Assembly (NCBI GenBank): GCA_902786345.1
Contig: CADACB010000023.1
Location: 1 to 45,292 of the forward strand
DNA from: an uncultured Ruminococcus sp.
Lineage (GTDB): Bacteria > Bacillota > Clostridia > Oscillospirales > Acutalibacteraceae
Direction of reading: 5' to 3'
Length of the DNA stretch: 45,292 nucleotides
The notes under the pieces were generated by a model, which saw only the letters and a list, made by a program, of their open reading frames with translations, did not search any database and was not told the origin of the DNA. A program made the translations under genes and the position numbers. Shown here piece by piece: positions 35,892 through 44,300 of the stretch; positions within the stretch are counted from its first letter, which is position 1; the number at the start of each line of letters is the position of its first letter.

Positions 35892-38303
35892 ATGTCAAAA
35901 TCAAAACTTACACCGAGCGAGGCAAGAGAGCTTATTATTGCTAAACTTTCTCATAATTTCGGCGTTACACCTGCCGACGCTACAGATGAGCATTATTACA
36001 AGGCTCTAGCTCTGGTACTCAGAGATATTATGCGTGAGCAGCATAAAAAATTTACCGCTGCTTCTGTAAAAGAAAATTCCAAAACAGTTTATTACCTTTG
36101 TATGGAATTCCTTATGGGTCGTTCTCTCAAGAATAATCTTTATAATCTCGGTCTTGAGGAAACAATGACAAAGGCTCTGCAAAGCCTTGATATTAAAATT
36201 GACAACATCTATGAATGTGAGCCTGACGCAGGTCTTGGAAACGGCGGTCTTGGCAGACTTGCTGCATGCTTCCTTGACGGTCTTGCAACTCAGAACTATT
36301 CCGCTATGGGATATTCGCTGAGATATGAATTCGGTATTTTCAGACAGAAGTTAGTTGACGGCTGGCAAACTGAGCTTCCTGACTTCTGGCTTCCGGGCGG
36401 TGCAATATGGCTCCAGCCTCATCCGGAAAAATCCATTCCCGTTTATTTTGACGGTCATATCAAAGAAAGCTGGGACGGCGAGCATCATTCCATCGAACTT
36501 GAAAACCCCACAAAGGTTATTGCTACTCCTTATGATATGCTTGTTCCCGGTGACGGCGGCGAGGGTATCAGCAGACTTCGTCTTTGGGCTGCAACCTCAG
36601 ACAACTTCGATATGAAGCTTTTCAACTCAGGCGACTATGTGCGTGCTATGGAACAGAAGGCCCTTGCTGAAAGTATCACAAGAGTTCTTTATCCTGAAGA
36701 CAATCACTCTGAGGGTAAAAGTCTCAGACTCAGTCAGCAGTATTTCCTTGTATCCGCTACAATTCAGGATATTATCCAGCGTCATCTCAGAAACTACAAT
36801 TCACTTGACAATCTTCCGGATGTTGTTGCTATTCATCTTAACGACACCCACCCTGTTCTTGCTATTCCCGAGCTGATGAGAATTATGCTTGACGAATGCG
36901 GATATGACTGGGATCAGTCATGGGATATTGTTACAAGAACCATCGCCTATACCAACCACACCGTTATGAGCGAGGCTCTTGAGTGCTGGCAGGTAGAGCT
37001 TTTCCAGAGAAGACTTCCCAGAATATATCAGATCGTTGAAGAGATCAACAGACGATTCTGTGAGAAAATGCATCAGATGGGCATTGAGGGCTGGAAGATC
37101 GGAAGAATGGCTGTTATCAACGACGGTATTGTAAAAATGGCAAATCTTGCAGTTATCGCAAGTCATTCCGTTAACGGTGTTTCAAAGCTTCACAGCGAGA
37201 TCCTAAAAGATTCCGTTTTCCACGATTTCTATACAGTAACTCCGGAAAAGTTCAAAAATGTTACCAATGGTATTGCACACAGACGCTGGCTCAACCAGTC
37301 TAACCCCGGTCTTGCAAATCTTATCACCGAGCTTATCGGTGACGAGTTCATCAAAGACGCCAACGCGCTTGAGGGTCTTATGGCTTATAAGAACGATGCT
37401 TCTGTTCTTTCAAAGCTTGCTGCAATTAAAAAAGAAAACAAGGAGCGTATGGCAAAATACATCAAAAACAACAACGGTATTATTGTTGATACAAACTCTA
37501 TCTTTGACGTACAGGTAAAACGTCTGCACGAATACAAGCGTCAGCTGCTCAATGCTCTGCACATTTTCAGCACATATCAGTGGCTGCGTGAAAATCCTAA
37601 TGCAGACTATCAGCCCAAGACCTATATTTTTGGTGCAAAGGCTGCTCCGGGCTACTATTTTGCAAAGCAGATCATACAGTTCATTGTAGAGCTTGCCAAT
37701 AAAATCAACAACGATCCCCGTGTAAATAAAAAGCTCAAGGTAGTTTATCTTGAAGACTACCGTGTATCAGTTGCCGAAAAGCTGATTCCTGCCGCAGAGA
37801 TCAGCGAACAGATTTCTCTTGCCGGCACAGAGGCATCAGGCACAAGCAATATGAAGTTTATGATAAACGGTGCAATAACCCTTGGTACTCTTGATGGTGC
37901 AAACGTTGAGATACATGAGGTTGTAGGCGATGACAACGCATTGATCTTCGGTATGACTACTCCCGAGGTCAACCAGCTTCTTAAGCAGGGCTATTACCCC
38001 TCTGTTCCATACAACAACAATCACATCATCAGGCAGGCTGTTGACGGCATACGTTCAGAGTTTGGTTCAAAGTTTGATGACATCTTTGTTTCTCTCTCAA
38101 CAAAAGATCCTTATATGGTTCTTGCAGACTTTGCCGACTATTCTACAACTCAGCAGAAAGCTTCAAGGCTTTATCTTGACACACTTGGCTGGAACAAAAT
38201 GTCACTTGTCAACATTGCAAAGGCAGGCCGTTTTGCTTCTGATCGTTCTATCCGCGACTATGCCGACACAATCTGGGGCAACAAACCGGTAAAGCTTAAT
38301 TAA
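35892..38303 (+). CDS. glgP: Glycogen/maltodextrin phosphorylase
   Basis: An 803-residue GT35 phosphorylase that releases glucose 1-phosphate from alpha-1,4-glucans. 'GLGNGGLGRLAACFLDG' near the N-terminus is the family start of the catalytic core. EASGTSNMKFMINGAITLGT holds the Lys that binds pyridoxal phosphate. The sequence is collinear with other bacterial enzymes and of normal length. The frame opens at 35886, but GAGAGGGG best fits the ATG at 35892. No other glg gene is adjacent. A hairpin terminator follows. Confidence 0.96.
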   Translation: MSKSKLTPSEARELIIAKLSHNFGVTPADATDEHYYKALALVLRDIMREQHKKFTAASVKENSKTVYYLCMEFLMGRSLKNNLYNLGLEETMTKALQSLDIKIDNIYECEPDAGLGNGGLGRLAACFLDGLATQNYSAMGYSLRYEFGIFRQKLVDGWQTELPDFWLPGGAIWLQPHPEKSIPVYFDGHIKESWDGEHHSIELENPTKVIATPYDMLVPGDGGEGISRLRLWAATSDNFDMKLFNSGDYVRAMEQKALAESITRVLYPEDNHSEGKSLRLSQQYFLVSATIQDIIQRHLRNYNSLDNLPDVVAIHLNDTHPVLAIPELMRIMLDECGYDWDQSWDIVTRTIAYTNHTVMSEALECWQVELFQRRLPRIYQIVEEINRRFCEKMHQMGIEGWKIGRMAVINDGIVKMANLAVIASHSVNGVSKLHSEILKDSVFHDFYTVTPEKFKNVTNGIAHRRWLNQSNPGLANLITELIGDEFIKDANALEGLMAYKNDASVLSKLAAIKKENKERMAKYIKNNNGIIVDTNSIFDVQVKRLHEYKRQLLNALHIFSTYQWLRENPNADYQPKTYIFGAKAAPGYYFAKQIIQFIVELANKINNDPRVNKKLKVVYLEDYRVSVAEKLIPAAEISEQISLAGTEASGTSNMKFMINGAITLGTLDGANVEIHEVVGDDNALIFGMTTPEVNQLLKQGYYPSVPYNNNHIIRQAVDGIRSEFGSKFDDIFVSLSTKDPYMVLADFADYSTTQQKASRLYLDTLGWNKMSLVNIAKAGRFASDRSIRDYADTIWGNKPVKLN

Positions 38304-38385
38304 CAGCGAGCCGCTGCACCCGTGTTCGTGCTTCGCTTCACTGCGTTACGCTTGGATTATCCAAGCAAAACATACGCCAATCGCG
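38304..38385 (-). repeat. Partial, inverted copy of repeat B
   Basis: The reverse complement matches the right-hand part of B and the sequence beyond it at 39708-39780 (GCGTATG, TTGGATAATC, then an 18-bp identity in AAGCGTAACGCAGTGAAG). The part at 38308-38320 also shares 13 nt with the hairpin arm of the structured element at 751-763. GCTTGG/CCAAGC (38350-38366) is a perfect hairpin. Confidence 0.7.
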
Positions 38386-38390
38386 GTTTT

Positions 38391-38433
38391 CCCTTCCCCA
38401 CACGCCTAACGGCGCGCTTGCGGAAGGGTTTTA
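38391..38433 (+). terminator. Probable terminator of glgP
   Basis: CCCTTCC (38391-38397) pairs with GGAAGGG (38422-38428), enclosing an inner CGCC/GGCG stem, and is followed by TTTT. It sits directly after the partial repeat B copy, so termination may be supplied by the repeat. Confidence 0.7.
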
Positions 38434-38454
38434 CTTAAACAAGCAGCATGGATT

Positions 38455-38560
38455 TAATTAATAATTAACAATTAATAATTAATAATTGCGCTCACATTTT
38501 TCACAGCATTCAGCTTTACTTCCGCACTTTAATTACAATTCAACATTCCTCATTCAAAAT
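38455..38560 (-). repeat. Intergenic repeat element C, copy 4
   Basis: TTAATAATTAACAATTAATAATTAATAATT units followed by GCGCTCACA, CAGCATTCAGC and TTTACTTCCGCACTT. It is inverted relative to the copies at 19.8-20.1 kb and parallel to the one at 25147. Confidence 0.7.
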
Positions 38561-38595
38561 TATTCTGATTCATCATATCAGATTATGTACGCAAT

Positions 38596-38650
38596 AAAAA
38601 ACAGCAGATACGCTTCTCTTTATGAGTTCGCGTATCTGCTGTATTTTTTT
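38596..38650. terminator. Bidirectional intrinsic terminator
   Basis: Perfect 13-bp arms ACAGCAGATACGC (38601-38613) and GCGTATCTGCTGT (38630-38642), with five A residues before and seven T residues after. It ends the small lipoprotein gene on the minus strand. Confidence 0.9.
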
Positions 38651-38673
38651 CTTATTCCAATTCAATTTTCAAG

Positions 38674-39156
38674 TCAACTATAACCAAGCTCTGCAAAGGT
38701 CGTATTATAGCTTATATTATATACCGAGAACGATTCATCTGTATCATTTTTTGAATGTATTGTTCCGCTATAATCAGCAGCCATATCCGAAAGCTTTGAA
38801 GATAAGTTTGTAAGTCCGGCATATTCAATTGCTCCGCCAACCGTACACTTTAATGCTGTTGATTTTCTTACTGAAGAAGCAGCAGTTGCCGCAGGTAAAA
38901 CATCAGAAGTGACCTGTCCGGGATTTGACGCATTCATTGTGCCTGCAACTACCTCGGCATAATAGTTCTTGCACGCATTGTCAATGGTTGCCGCATCAGA
39001 TGTTGATTGTGACGAATTAGCATTATTTACTATTCCTACTATAGCCGGAACAAAAATTGCCGCGCCTATACCTGTTTCTAAAATACCACAGCCTGTCATT
39101 GAAAGTGACAATGCTCCGGCTATTGCAATTATCGCTGCTTTTTTTATTATCTTCAT
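38674..39156 (-). CDS. Small Ala/Ser-rich lipoprotein, unknown
   Basis: A 160-residue predicted lipoprotein. The signal helix ends with MTGC and Cys23 as the lipidation site. The mature part has a short hydrophobic stretch right after the Cys (IGAAIFVPAIVGIV, about 30-43), a Ser/Asn-rich linker, and an Ala/Ser-rich domain with two Cys (about 62 and 104) that could form a disulfide. No family was recognised. It has its own promoter and terminator and lies alone in an island flanked by repeats, which fits an accessory gene. Confidence 0.7.
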   Translation of the reverse strand: MKIIKKAAIIAIAGALSLSMTGCGILETGIGAAIFVPAIVGIVNNANSSQSTSDAATIDNACKNYYAEVVAGTMNASNPGQVTSDVLPAATAASSVRKSTALKCTVGGAIEYAGLTNLSSKLSDMAADYSGTIHSKNDTDESFSVYNISYNTTFAELGYS

Positions 39157-39462
39157 TAATATTCTCCCTCATATGAATAATCAATTTTTAATATTATATC
39201 ACATTTTTAACATTTTTCAATAAACAATACTTACAAATATAAAAACTGCTTTTTGTATAAATAAAATCTCAATACAGCCAAAAGATTTGGTGTGAGTTTT
39301 TTCACAAGCCTTCATATCGGATGCTCATATATCATTTCATTATAACTGTCAAAACATAAACATCACTTTTTGCTGCCTTGCCGCTTTATATTTTAGCAAA
39401 ATAATTATAGAAGTTTATTAAAAATAACTGCCCGTTTTTACAAAACCCTTCATAGAGCACGA
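39157..39462. other. AT-rich intergenic region, promoter only
   Basis: Apart from the lipoprotein promoter at 39193-39220, nothing coding or structured was found up to the repeat block that begins near 39463. Confidence 0.5.
39193..39220 (-). promoter_or_regulatory. Promoter of the small lipoprotein gene
   Basis: On the minus strand, TTGAAA at 39215-39220 and a perfect TATAAT at 39193-39198 with a 16-bp spacer, 37 bp before the ATG. Confidence 0.7.
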
Positions 39463-39541
39463 CGCAAGGAGTGCGACAAGGGTGCCCTGCCCCATGACCC
39501 CACAAGCATTTGTAAAGACTTGTGCGAAACTTTGCTTATTG
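39463..39541 (-). repeat. Intergenic repeat element A, copy 3 (diverged)
   Basis: Same orientation as the 19981 copy and alignable over its whole length (GTGCGACAAGGG, CTGCCCC, TGACCCC, GCGAAACTTT), but with many substitutions that damage the palindromes. It looks like an older copy. Confidence 0.7.
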
Positions 39542-39595
39542 TGCAATGCGGAAGTAAAGCTGAGTGAACGTTATTACTAATTGAATTAGCAGGCA
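39541..39595 (+). repeat. Diverged fragment of repeat C
   Basis: GTGCAATGCGGAAGTAAAGCTGAGTGAACG follows repeat A exactly as in the 20072 copy, but the TTAATTA tandem is degraded to TTATTACTAATTGAATTA. Confidence 0.5.
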
Positions 39596-39640
39596 CAGTA
39601 AAGGTGAAACAGAAAATAAAATTGAAATTAATAAAATAAT

Positions 39641-39790
39641 CAGCCCAAACAGCAGCCCGTGAGGGGTGCGAGGGCGGATGCAGAAAAATTTGACGTGCCG
39701 TCCGCCGCGGTCAGCGTATGGTTGGTTTGGATAATCAAAGCGTAACGCAGTGAAGCGAAAACGCGAATTGGGTGCGGCAGCTTGCCGCCG
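39641..39790 (+). repeat. Intergenic repeat element B, copy 2
   Basis: The first 96 bp match 20187-20282 with five differences. The continuation to about 39790 (AAGCGTAACGCAGTGAAG, then GGTGCGGCAGCTTGCCGCC) matches the inverted partial copy at 38304-38385. The A, C, B order is the same as at 19981-20282. Confidence 0.85.
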
Positions 39791-39791
39791 C

Positions 39792-39820
39792 TTGACGGGT
39801 AATATGATATAGATTATAAT
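39792..39820 (+). promoter_or_regulatory. Promoter of the acetyltransferase-crcB pair
   Basis: TTGACG at 39792-39797 and a perfect TATAAT at 39815-39820 with a 17-bp spacer. The -35 box lies at the very edge of repeat B, so the element may have supplied half of this promoter. Confidence 0.7.
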
Positions 39821-39850
39821 AATTTTAAATTGATTTACGGAGTGATAACT

Positions 39851-40462
39851 ATGACTGAAAAGGAAAAAATGCTTGCAGGTGAACTTTATAATTCAAGAGA
39901 TCCTGAGCTAAAAAAAGATGCTGCACGCTCAAGACGTATCACACGCTTGTTCAACAACACCACTGAAGAACAACAGGAATATAGAACACAGCTTTTAAAG
40001 GAGCTTTTCGGTAGTACAGGACAATATATTTATATAGAACCGCCATTCCGCTGTGATTACGGAAGCAACACATATATAGGTGAGGGTTTCTATGCAAACT
40101 TCGATTGTATCATTCTTGATGTTGCTGAGGTATATATCGGTAATAACTGTCTTTTCGGTCCAAGAGTGTGTGTCTATACTCCCTGCCATCCAATAGACGC
40201 AGATGTACGCAATACGGGCATTGAATCTGCCAAGGCTATAAGTATAGGTAATAATGTATGGATCGGCGGAAATGCCGTTATAAACCCCGGAGTAACTATC
40301 GGCAGCAATGTTGTTATTGGCTCAGGCTCCGTTGTTACAAAGGATATACCCGATAATGTTGTAGCCGCAGGAAATCCGTGCAGGGTAATACGCCCGATAA
40401 CAGACGAGGACAAACAGTATTGGGCAAACAAGCTTGAAGAATACAGAAAAGGACTTGAATAA
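39851..40462 (+). CDS. maa: Maltose/galactoside O-acetyltransferase family enzyme
   Basis: A 203-residue left-handed beta-helix acetyltransferase that transfers acetyl from acetyl-CoA to a sugar hydroxyl. It has an N-terminal Mac domain (about 1-55: MTEKEKMLAGELYNSRDPEL), then hexapeptide repeats about 70-185 with the catalytic His in TPCHPID and the CoA-binding 'GNNVWIGGNAVINPGVTIG'. The C-terminus AAGNPCRVIRPI is typical. The ATG at 39851 has CGGAGTGAT upstream; the upstream TTG is unlikely. The exact sugar cannot be told from sequence. crcB starts 5 bp later, so they are co-transcribed. Confidence 0.88.
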   Translation: MTEKEKMLAGELYNSRDPELKKDAARSRRITRLFNNTTEEQQEYRTQLLKELFGSTGQYIYIEPPFRCDYGSNTYIGEGFYANFDCIILDVAEVYIGNNCLFGPRVCVYTPCHPIDADVRNTGIESAKAISIGNNVWIGGNAVINPGVTIGSNVVIGSGSVVTKDIPDNVVAAGNPCRVIRPITDEDKQYWANKLEEYRKGLE

Positions 40463-40467
40463 TAATT

Positions 40468-40845
40468 ATGAACGAATGTATTGCTGTTGGATTTGGCGGC
40501 TTCATAGGGGCTGTACTCAGATACCTTATATCACTAATACCAACCGAAGGCGGTAACTCGTTCCCTTATAAAACACTTATAATAAATATTTTAGGTGCTT
40601 TTATAATCGGAATCATATCGGCAACTGCTCAGAAATATAACATTGATCCGCGTCTGTTGCTTTTTATCAAGGTAGGCTTATGCGGCGGCTTTACAACATT
40701 TTCAACATTTGCCCTTGAAACAGGCGATCTTTTAAACAGCGGAAATATTCTTTCAGCCTTTATCTATGTGCTGATGAGTGTTGTGCTGTGTGTTGCTGCA
40801 GTATTTGCAGCACAATTAATTATCTTTTCTGCGTTCAGCCGCTGA
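40468..40845 (+). CDS. crcB: Fluoride exporter CrcB/FluC
   Basis: A 125-residue four-helix membrane protein of the Fluc family, dual-topology channels that export fluoride. GGFIGAVLRY near the N-terminus, the Asn-containing 'LIINILGAFIIG' and GLCGGFTTFSTF are the conserved Fluc segments. A single gene suggests a homodimer. The start lies 5 bp after the acetyltransferase stop, with no fluoride riboswitch in the short gap; any such switch would have to precede the acetyltransferase, where only repeat B is seen. Confidence 0.93.
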   Translation: MNECIAVGFGGFIGAVLRYLISLIPTEGGNSFPYKTLIINILGAFIIGIISATAQKYNIDPRLLLFIKVGLCGGFTTFSTFALETGDLLNSGNILSAFIYVLMSVVLCVAAVFAAQLIIFSAFSR

Positions 40846-40877
40846 ACATCCCGGAATTAAAATCAGGACCATATATA

Positions 40878-40925
40878 AAATCGGCATTAAAGCTAACAAT
40901 TGCTTTAATGCCGATTTCTGTTTGA
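40878..40925. terminator. Bidirectional intrinsic terminator
   Basis: Perfect 16-bp arms at 40878-40893 and 40902-40917 (AAATCGGCATTAAAGC and its complement) around an 8-nt loop, with flanking A-rich and T-rich sequence. It separates convergent crcB and aspS. Confidence 0.9.
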
Positions 40926-40988
40926 TGAGTATAAATGTCGGTATTTTATTTAAATATAAGGTCAGCAATGATTACAGCATTGCTGCTT

Positions 40989-42773
40989 TCAGTCATTCGC
41001 TTTTGATATTTCAATACCAAGGTCAACAAGCTGCTGAGCGTCAACACCTGACGGAGCATTTGTCATAGGCTCACTTGCATTCTGAACCTTCGGGAACAGT
41101 ACAACATCACGCAGTGTGGGAGCTTTGAGCATCTGCATAACAAGACGGTCAAGTCCGATACCCATACCACCGTGAGGCGGTGCGCCAAATTTAAATGCAT
41201 CCATAAGGAAGCCAAACTTTGTATACGCCTCTTCATCACTGAGTCCGAGCATACTGAACATTTTCTTCTGCAAATCAGGATTTGTGATACGTATTGAGCC
41301 CGATGAAAGCTCAATACCGTTGAGCACCATATCATATGCCTTGGCATATACCTCACCCTTGTTGCCGTCAAGCTTGTCAAGACAATCATCTGTGGGTGAA
41401 GTGAACGGATGATGCATCGCAATCCACTCGCCGCTTTCCTTATCAAACTCAAAGAACGGGAATTTTACTACCCAAAGGAAGTTATATCCGTCACCGATAA
41501 TATCAAGCTTTTTAGCACATTCAACTCTTACAGCTCCAAGTGTTGAAAGAACTGTGTTATTGTCTGTGTCGGCAACGATCATAACAACGTCGCCCTTTTC
41601 AGCACCCGATTTTTCAAGTATAGCCTTCATTTCGTCTTCAGACATAAATTTTCCGAAGCTTGATGAAATATTGTCGTCTGTCCATCTTATCCACGCAAGT
41701 CCCTTTGCACCAATACCGCGGACAAATTCTGTCATCTTGTCAATTTCTTTTCTTGTATAGGTTTTTACAGCACCCTTTGCAGTAATACCGCGCACTGAAC
41801 CGCCGCCCTCAACTGCATTCTTGAATACTGCGAATTCCGTATTCTTAACTATATCGGTAAGGTCAAACAGCTCCATACCAAATCTTGTGTCTGGCTTATC
41901 AGAACCGAACCGCTCCATAACCTCATTATATGTATAGCGTGGGAACGGTGTAGGAATATCAATATTCATAACATCCTTGAATACACGCTTAATATAGCCC
42001 TCACCTATCTCAAGAACATCTTCCATATCTACAAATGACATTTCAAGGTCGATCTGTGTAAACTCAGGCTGACGGTCTGCACGAAGATCTTCATCACGGA
42101 AGCAGCGTGCAATCTGCATATATCTGTCAAAGCCTGCTACCATACAGAGCTGCTTATACATCTGCGGTGACTGCGGCAGAGCATAGAAAGAACCTTTATG
42201 TATTCTTGACGGCACAAGAAAATCCCTTGCACCCTCAGGCGTTGATTTTATAAGCATTGGTGTTTCAAGCTCAATAAAACCGTTTTCATCAAAATAGTCA
42301 CGTGTTACTTTCGCAACCTTGTGACGGAATATCATATTATTCTGAAGCTCAGGACGTCTCAGATCAAGATAACGATATTTCAGTCTTGTAAGCTCTGCTG
42401 TAGGACAATTGTCTATTATCTCAAAGGGAGTTGTTTCGCTTTCAGAAAGAATACGCAGCTCCTTTACTTCAATTTCAATATCACCCGTAGGTATATCTTT
42501 ATTTTTAGAGCTTCTCTCTCTGACTGTTCCCCTTGCAGCAAGAACATATTCCGAACGAACAGATGCTGCCTTTTCAAATACAGACTTTTCTGTATTGTCA
42601 TCAAAGGCAAGCTGTATGATACCAGTTCTGTCACGCAGATCTATAAAGATAAGCTGACCAAGATCTCTCTGTCGCTGAGTCCATCCGCACACAATAACCT
42701 CACTGCCTATATTCTCTGCACGAAGCTCACCGCAGTAATTGCTTCGTTTCATACCTGTTAAAAACTCTGCCAT
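40989..42773 (-). CDS. aspS: Aspartyl-tRNA synthetase
   Basis: A 594-residue bacterial-type class II synthetase that charges tRNA-Asp. The N-terminal OB-fold (about 18-105) is followed by the catalytic core with motif 2 (FRDEDLRADRQPEFTQIDLE), the bacterial GAD insertion (about 290-420) and motif 3 (GAPPHGGMGIGLDRLVM). Whether it also charges tRNA-Asn cannot be told by eye. AAAGGAAG precedes the ATG. It lies 24 bp after hisS on the same strand; the hisS-aspS pair is widespread in Firmicutes. Confidence 0.97.
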   Translation of the reverse strand: MAEFLTGMKRSNYCGELRAENIGSEVIVCGWTQRQRDLGQLIFIDLRDRTGIIQLAFDDNTEKSVFEKAASVRSEYVLAARGTVRERSSKNKDIPTGDIEIEVKELRILSESETTPFEIIDNCPTAELTRLKYRYLDLRRPELQNNMIFRHKVAKVTRDYFDENGFIELETPMLIKSTPEGARDFLVPSRIHKGSFYALPQSPQMYKQLCMVAGFDRYMQIARCFRDEDLRADRQPEFTQIDLEMSFVDMEDVLEIGEGYIKRVFKDVMNIDIPTPFPRYTYNEVMERFGSDKPDTRFGMELFDLTDIVKNTEFAVFKNAVEGGGSVRGITAKGAVKTYTRKEIDKMTEFVRGIGAKGLAWIRWTDDNISSSFGKFMSEDEMKAILEKSGAEKGDVVMIVADTDNNTVLSTLGAVRVECAKKLDIIGDGYNFLWVVKFPFFEFDKESGEWIAMHHPFTSPTDDCLDKLDGNKGEVYAKAYDMVLNGIELSSGSIRITNPDLQKKMFSMLGLSDEEAYTKFGFLMDAFKFGAPPHGGMGIGLDRLVMQMLKAPTLRDVVLFPKVQNASEPMTNAPSGVDAQQLVDLGIEISKAND

Positions 42774-42797
42774 ATCATATACTTCCTTTTTATTATT

Positions 42798-44114
42798 TTA
42801 TTGCATTGCATTAAGCTGATCAAGCAGCTTTGAATTATTACTGTCTACATACTCGCTGAAAAATGCGTTAAAGAATCCCTCGTCAAGCGGCACTTCCTTT
42901 TCCGTATGAGTTTCCATATTCCTGAGCTTTGCCTTATTTTCTTCAAGCTCGGTGTCGCCTATTACCATACTGAATCTCGCTTTTATCTTATCTGCATATT
43001 TCATCTGAGCCTTGATACCTCTGCCTACAATATCGCCCTCTGCTATAAGCGAAGAGCTTCTTACTCCCTCTATGATATTAAATGCTTTTATTTTTGCAGC
43101 CTCACCAATACCTATTACATACAAATCGCATACAGGCGGTTTTGGTATCTCTATTTTCTGACTTTCAAGCAAAAGCAGCAGTCTTTCAATGCCCATACCG
43201 AATCCGAGTGACGGAGTATGCTGACCTCCAAGCTCTTCTATAAGACCATCATAACGTCCGCCGCCGCAAACTGTTCCCTGTGCGCCAATATCATTTGAAA
43301 CAAACTCAAAAACAGTTCTTGTATAATAGTCAAGTCCTCTTACAATTTTAGGATTAATTTTATAGTGCAGCTTAGCCGCATCAAGACAGCTTTTTACTCC
43401 GTCAAAATGAGTTTTACACTCATCGCATATAAAGTCAAGTACAACAGGAGCATTCTTTGCAACCTCTGCACAGTCAGGATTTTTGCAGTCAAGTATTCTC
43501 ATAGGATTTCTGTCAAGTCTTGAAAGGCAGGTTTCACACAGCTTATCCTTATGCTCTGTGAAATATTCTTTAAGTGCCTTATGATAATTCGGACGGCAGT
43601 TATTACAGCCAATAGAATTTATCTCAAGACTGAGATTTGTTACTCCAAGCCTGTCGAATATAGAATTTGCCGCACATATAACTTCTGCATCTGCAAAATA
43701 TGACGGTGCACCATAAACCTCCATACCGAACTGATGAAACTCTCTCTGACGTCCTTTCTGAGGCTTTTCATAGCGGTAGCAAGAAGTGAGGTAGTATGCC
43801 TTGATAGGATAACCCTCGTTATATACTCCGTGTTCAAGAACTGCCCTTGCCGCACCTGCCGTACCCTCAGGACGAAGAGTAACCGATTCGCCGCCCTTTG
43901 TTTCAAAGGTATACATTTCCTTTTGTACTACGTCTGTTGTATCACCCACAGACCTGTTAAAAAGCTCTGTATGCTCAAACACAGGTGTTCTTATTTCCTT
44001 AAAGCCGTAAGCCTGAGACTGCTTACGCATAATATCCTCCACAAACTGCCATTTATAGCTTTCGCCCGGCAGAACATCCTCTGTTCCTTTTATTCCGTTT
44101 GTTATAAGCTTCAC
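42798..44114 (-). CDS. hisS: Histidyl-tRNA synthetase
   Basis: A 438-residue class II synthetase that charges tRNA-His. GTEDVLPGE at the start, the motif 2 region 'YYLTSCYRYEKPQKGRQREFHQFG', the histidine motifs GLDYYTRTVFEF and GGGRYDGLIEELGG, and motif 3 SLGFGMGIERLL are all present, followed by the anticodon-binding domain. An insert with Cys pairs (CETC and CKNPDC, about 190-215) is seen in many Firmicute enzymes. The start is GTG with GGGGAGAG eight bases upstream. The leader is under 35 nt, so no T-box controls it. Confidence 0.97.
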   Translation of the reverse strand: MKLITNGIKGTEDVLPGESYKWQFVEDIMRKQSQAYGFKEIRTPVFEHTELFNRSVGDTTDVVQKEMYTFETKGGESVTLRPEGTAGAARAVLEHGVYNEGYPIKAYYLTSCYRYEKPQKGRQREFHQFGMEVYGAPSYFADAEVICAANSIFDRLGVTNLSLEINSIGCNNCRPNYHKALKEYFTEHKDKLCETCLSRLDRNPMRILDCKNPDCAEVAKNAPVVLDFICDECKTHFDGVKSCLDAAKLHYKINPKIVRGLDYYTRTVFEFVSNDIGAQGTVCGGGRYDGLIEELGGQHTPSLGFGMGIERLLLLLESQKIEIPKPPVCDLYVIGIGEAAKIKAFNIIEGVRSSSLIAEGDIVGRGIKAQMKYADKIKARFSMVIGDTELEENKAKLRNMETHTEKEVPLDEGFFNAFFSEYVDSNNSKLLDQLNAMQ

Positions 44115-44147
44115 TTACACATCTCTCCCCGCTTTTATTTCTCACTC

Positions 44148-44176
44148 ATTATACACTATTATCCTTGTTTTATCAA
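44148..44176 (-). promoter_or_regulatory. Promoter of hisS-aspS
   Basis: On the minus strand, TTGATA at 44171-44176 and a perfect TATAAT at 44148-44153 with a 17-bp spacer. Confidence 0.75.
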
Positions 44177-44183
44177 GTATCTG

Positions 44184-44221
44184 TAAAGGAGAAAACCCCC
44201 GCCGATATACTCGGCGAGGGT
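44184..44221 (-). terminator. Intrinsic terminator of the upstream minus-strand unit
   Basis: On the minus strand an 11-bp stem (44211-44221 with 44195-44205, one G-T pair) with a 5-nt loop is followed by TTTTCTCCTTT. It would end the small frameshifted gene and anything upstream of it. It overlaps the -35 side of the hisS promoter region, so the two units are closely packed. Confidence 0.8.
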
Positions 44222-44300
44222 CGGACAAATATAACAAGATTACAGTTATAAATAAATTGATTTATATTGCTTCATCATAAAATAATCGTTCACAACAATT

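Noticed and set aside
44115-44190. T-box leader for hisS-aspS
   Set aside because: The promoter lies about 35 nt before the GTG start, leaving no room for a T-box.
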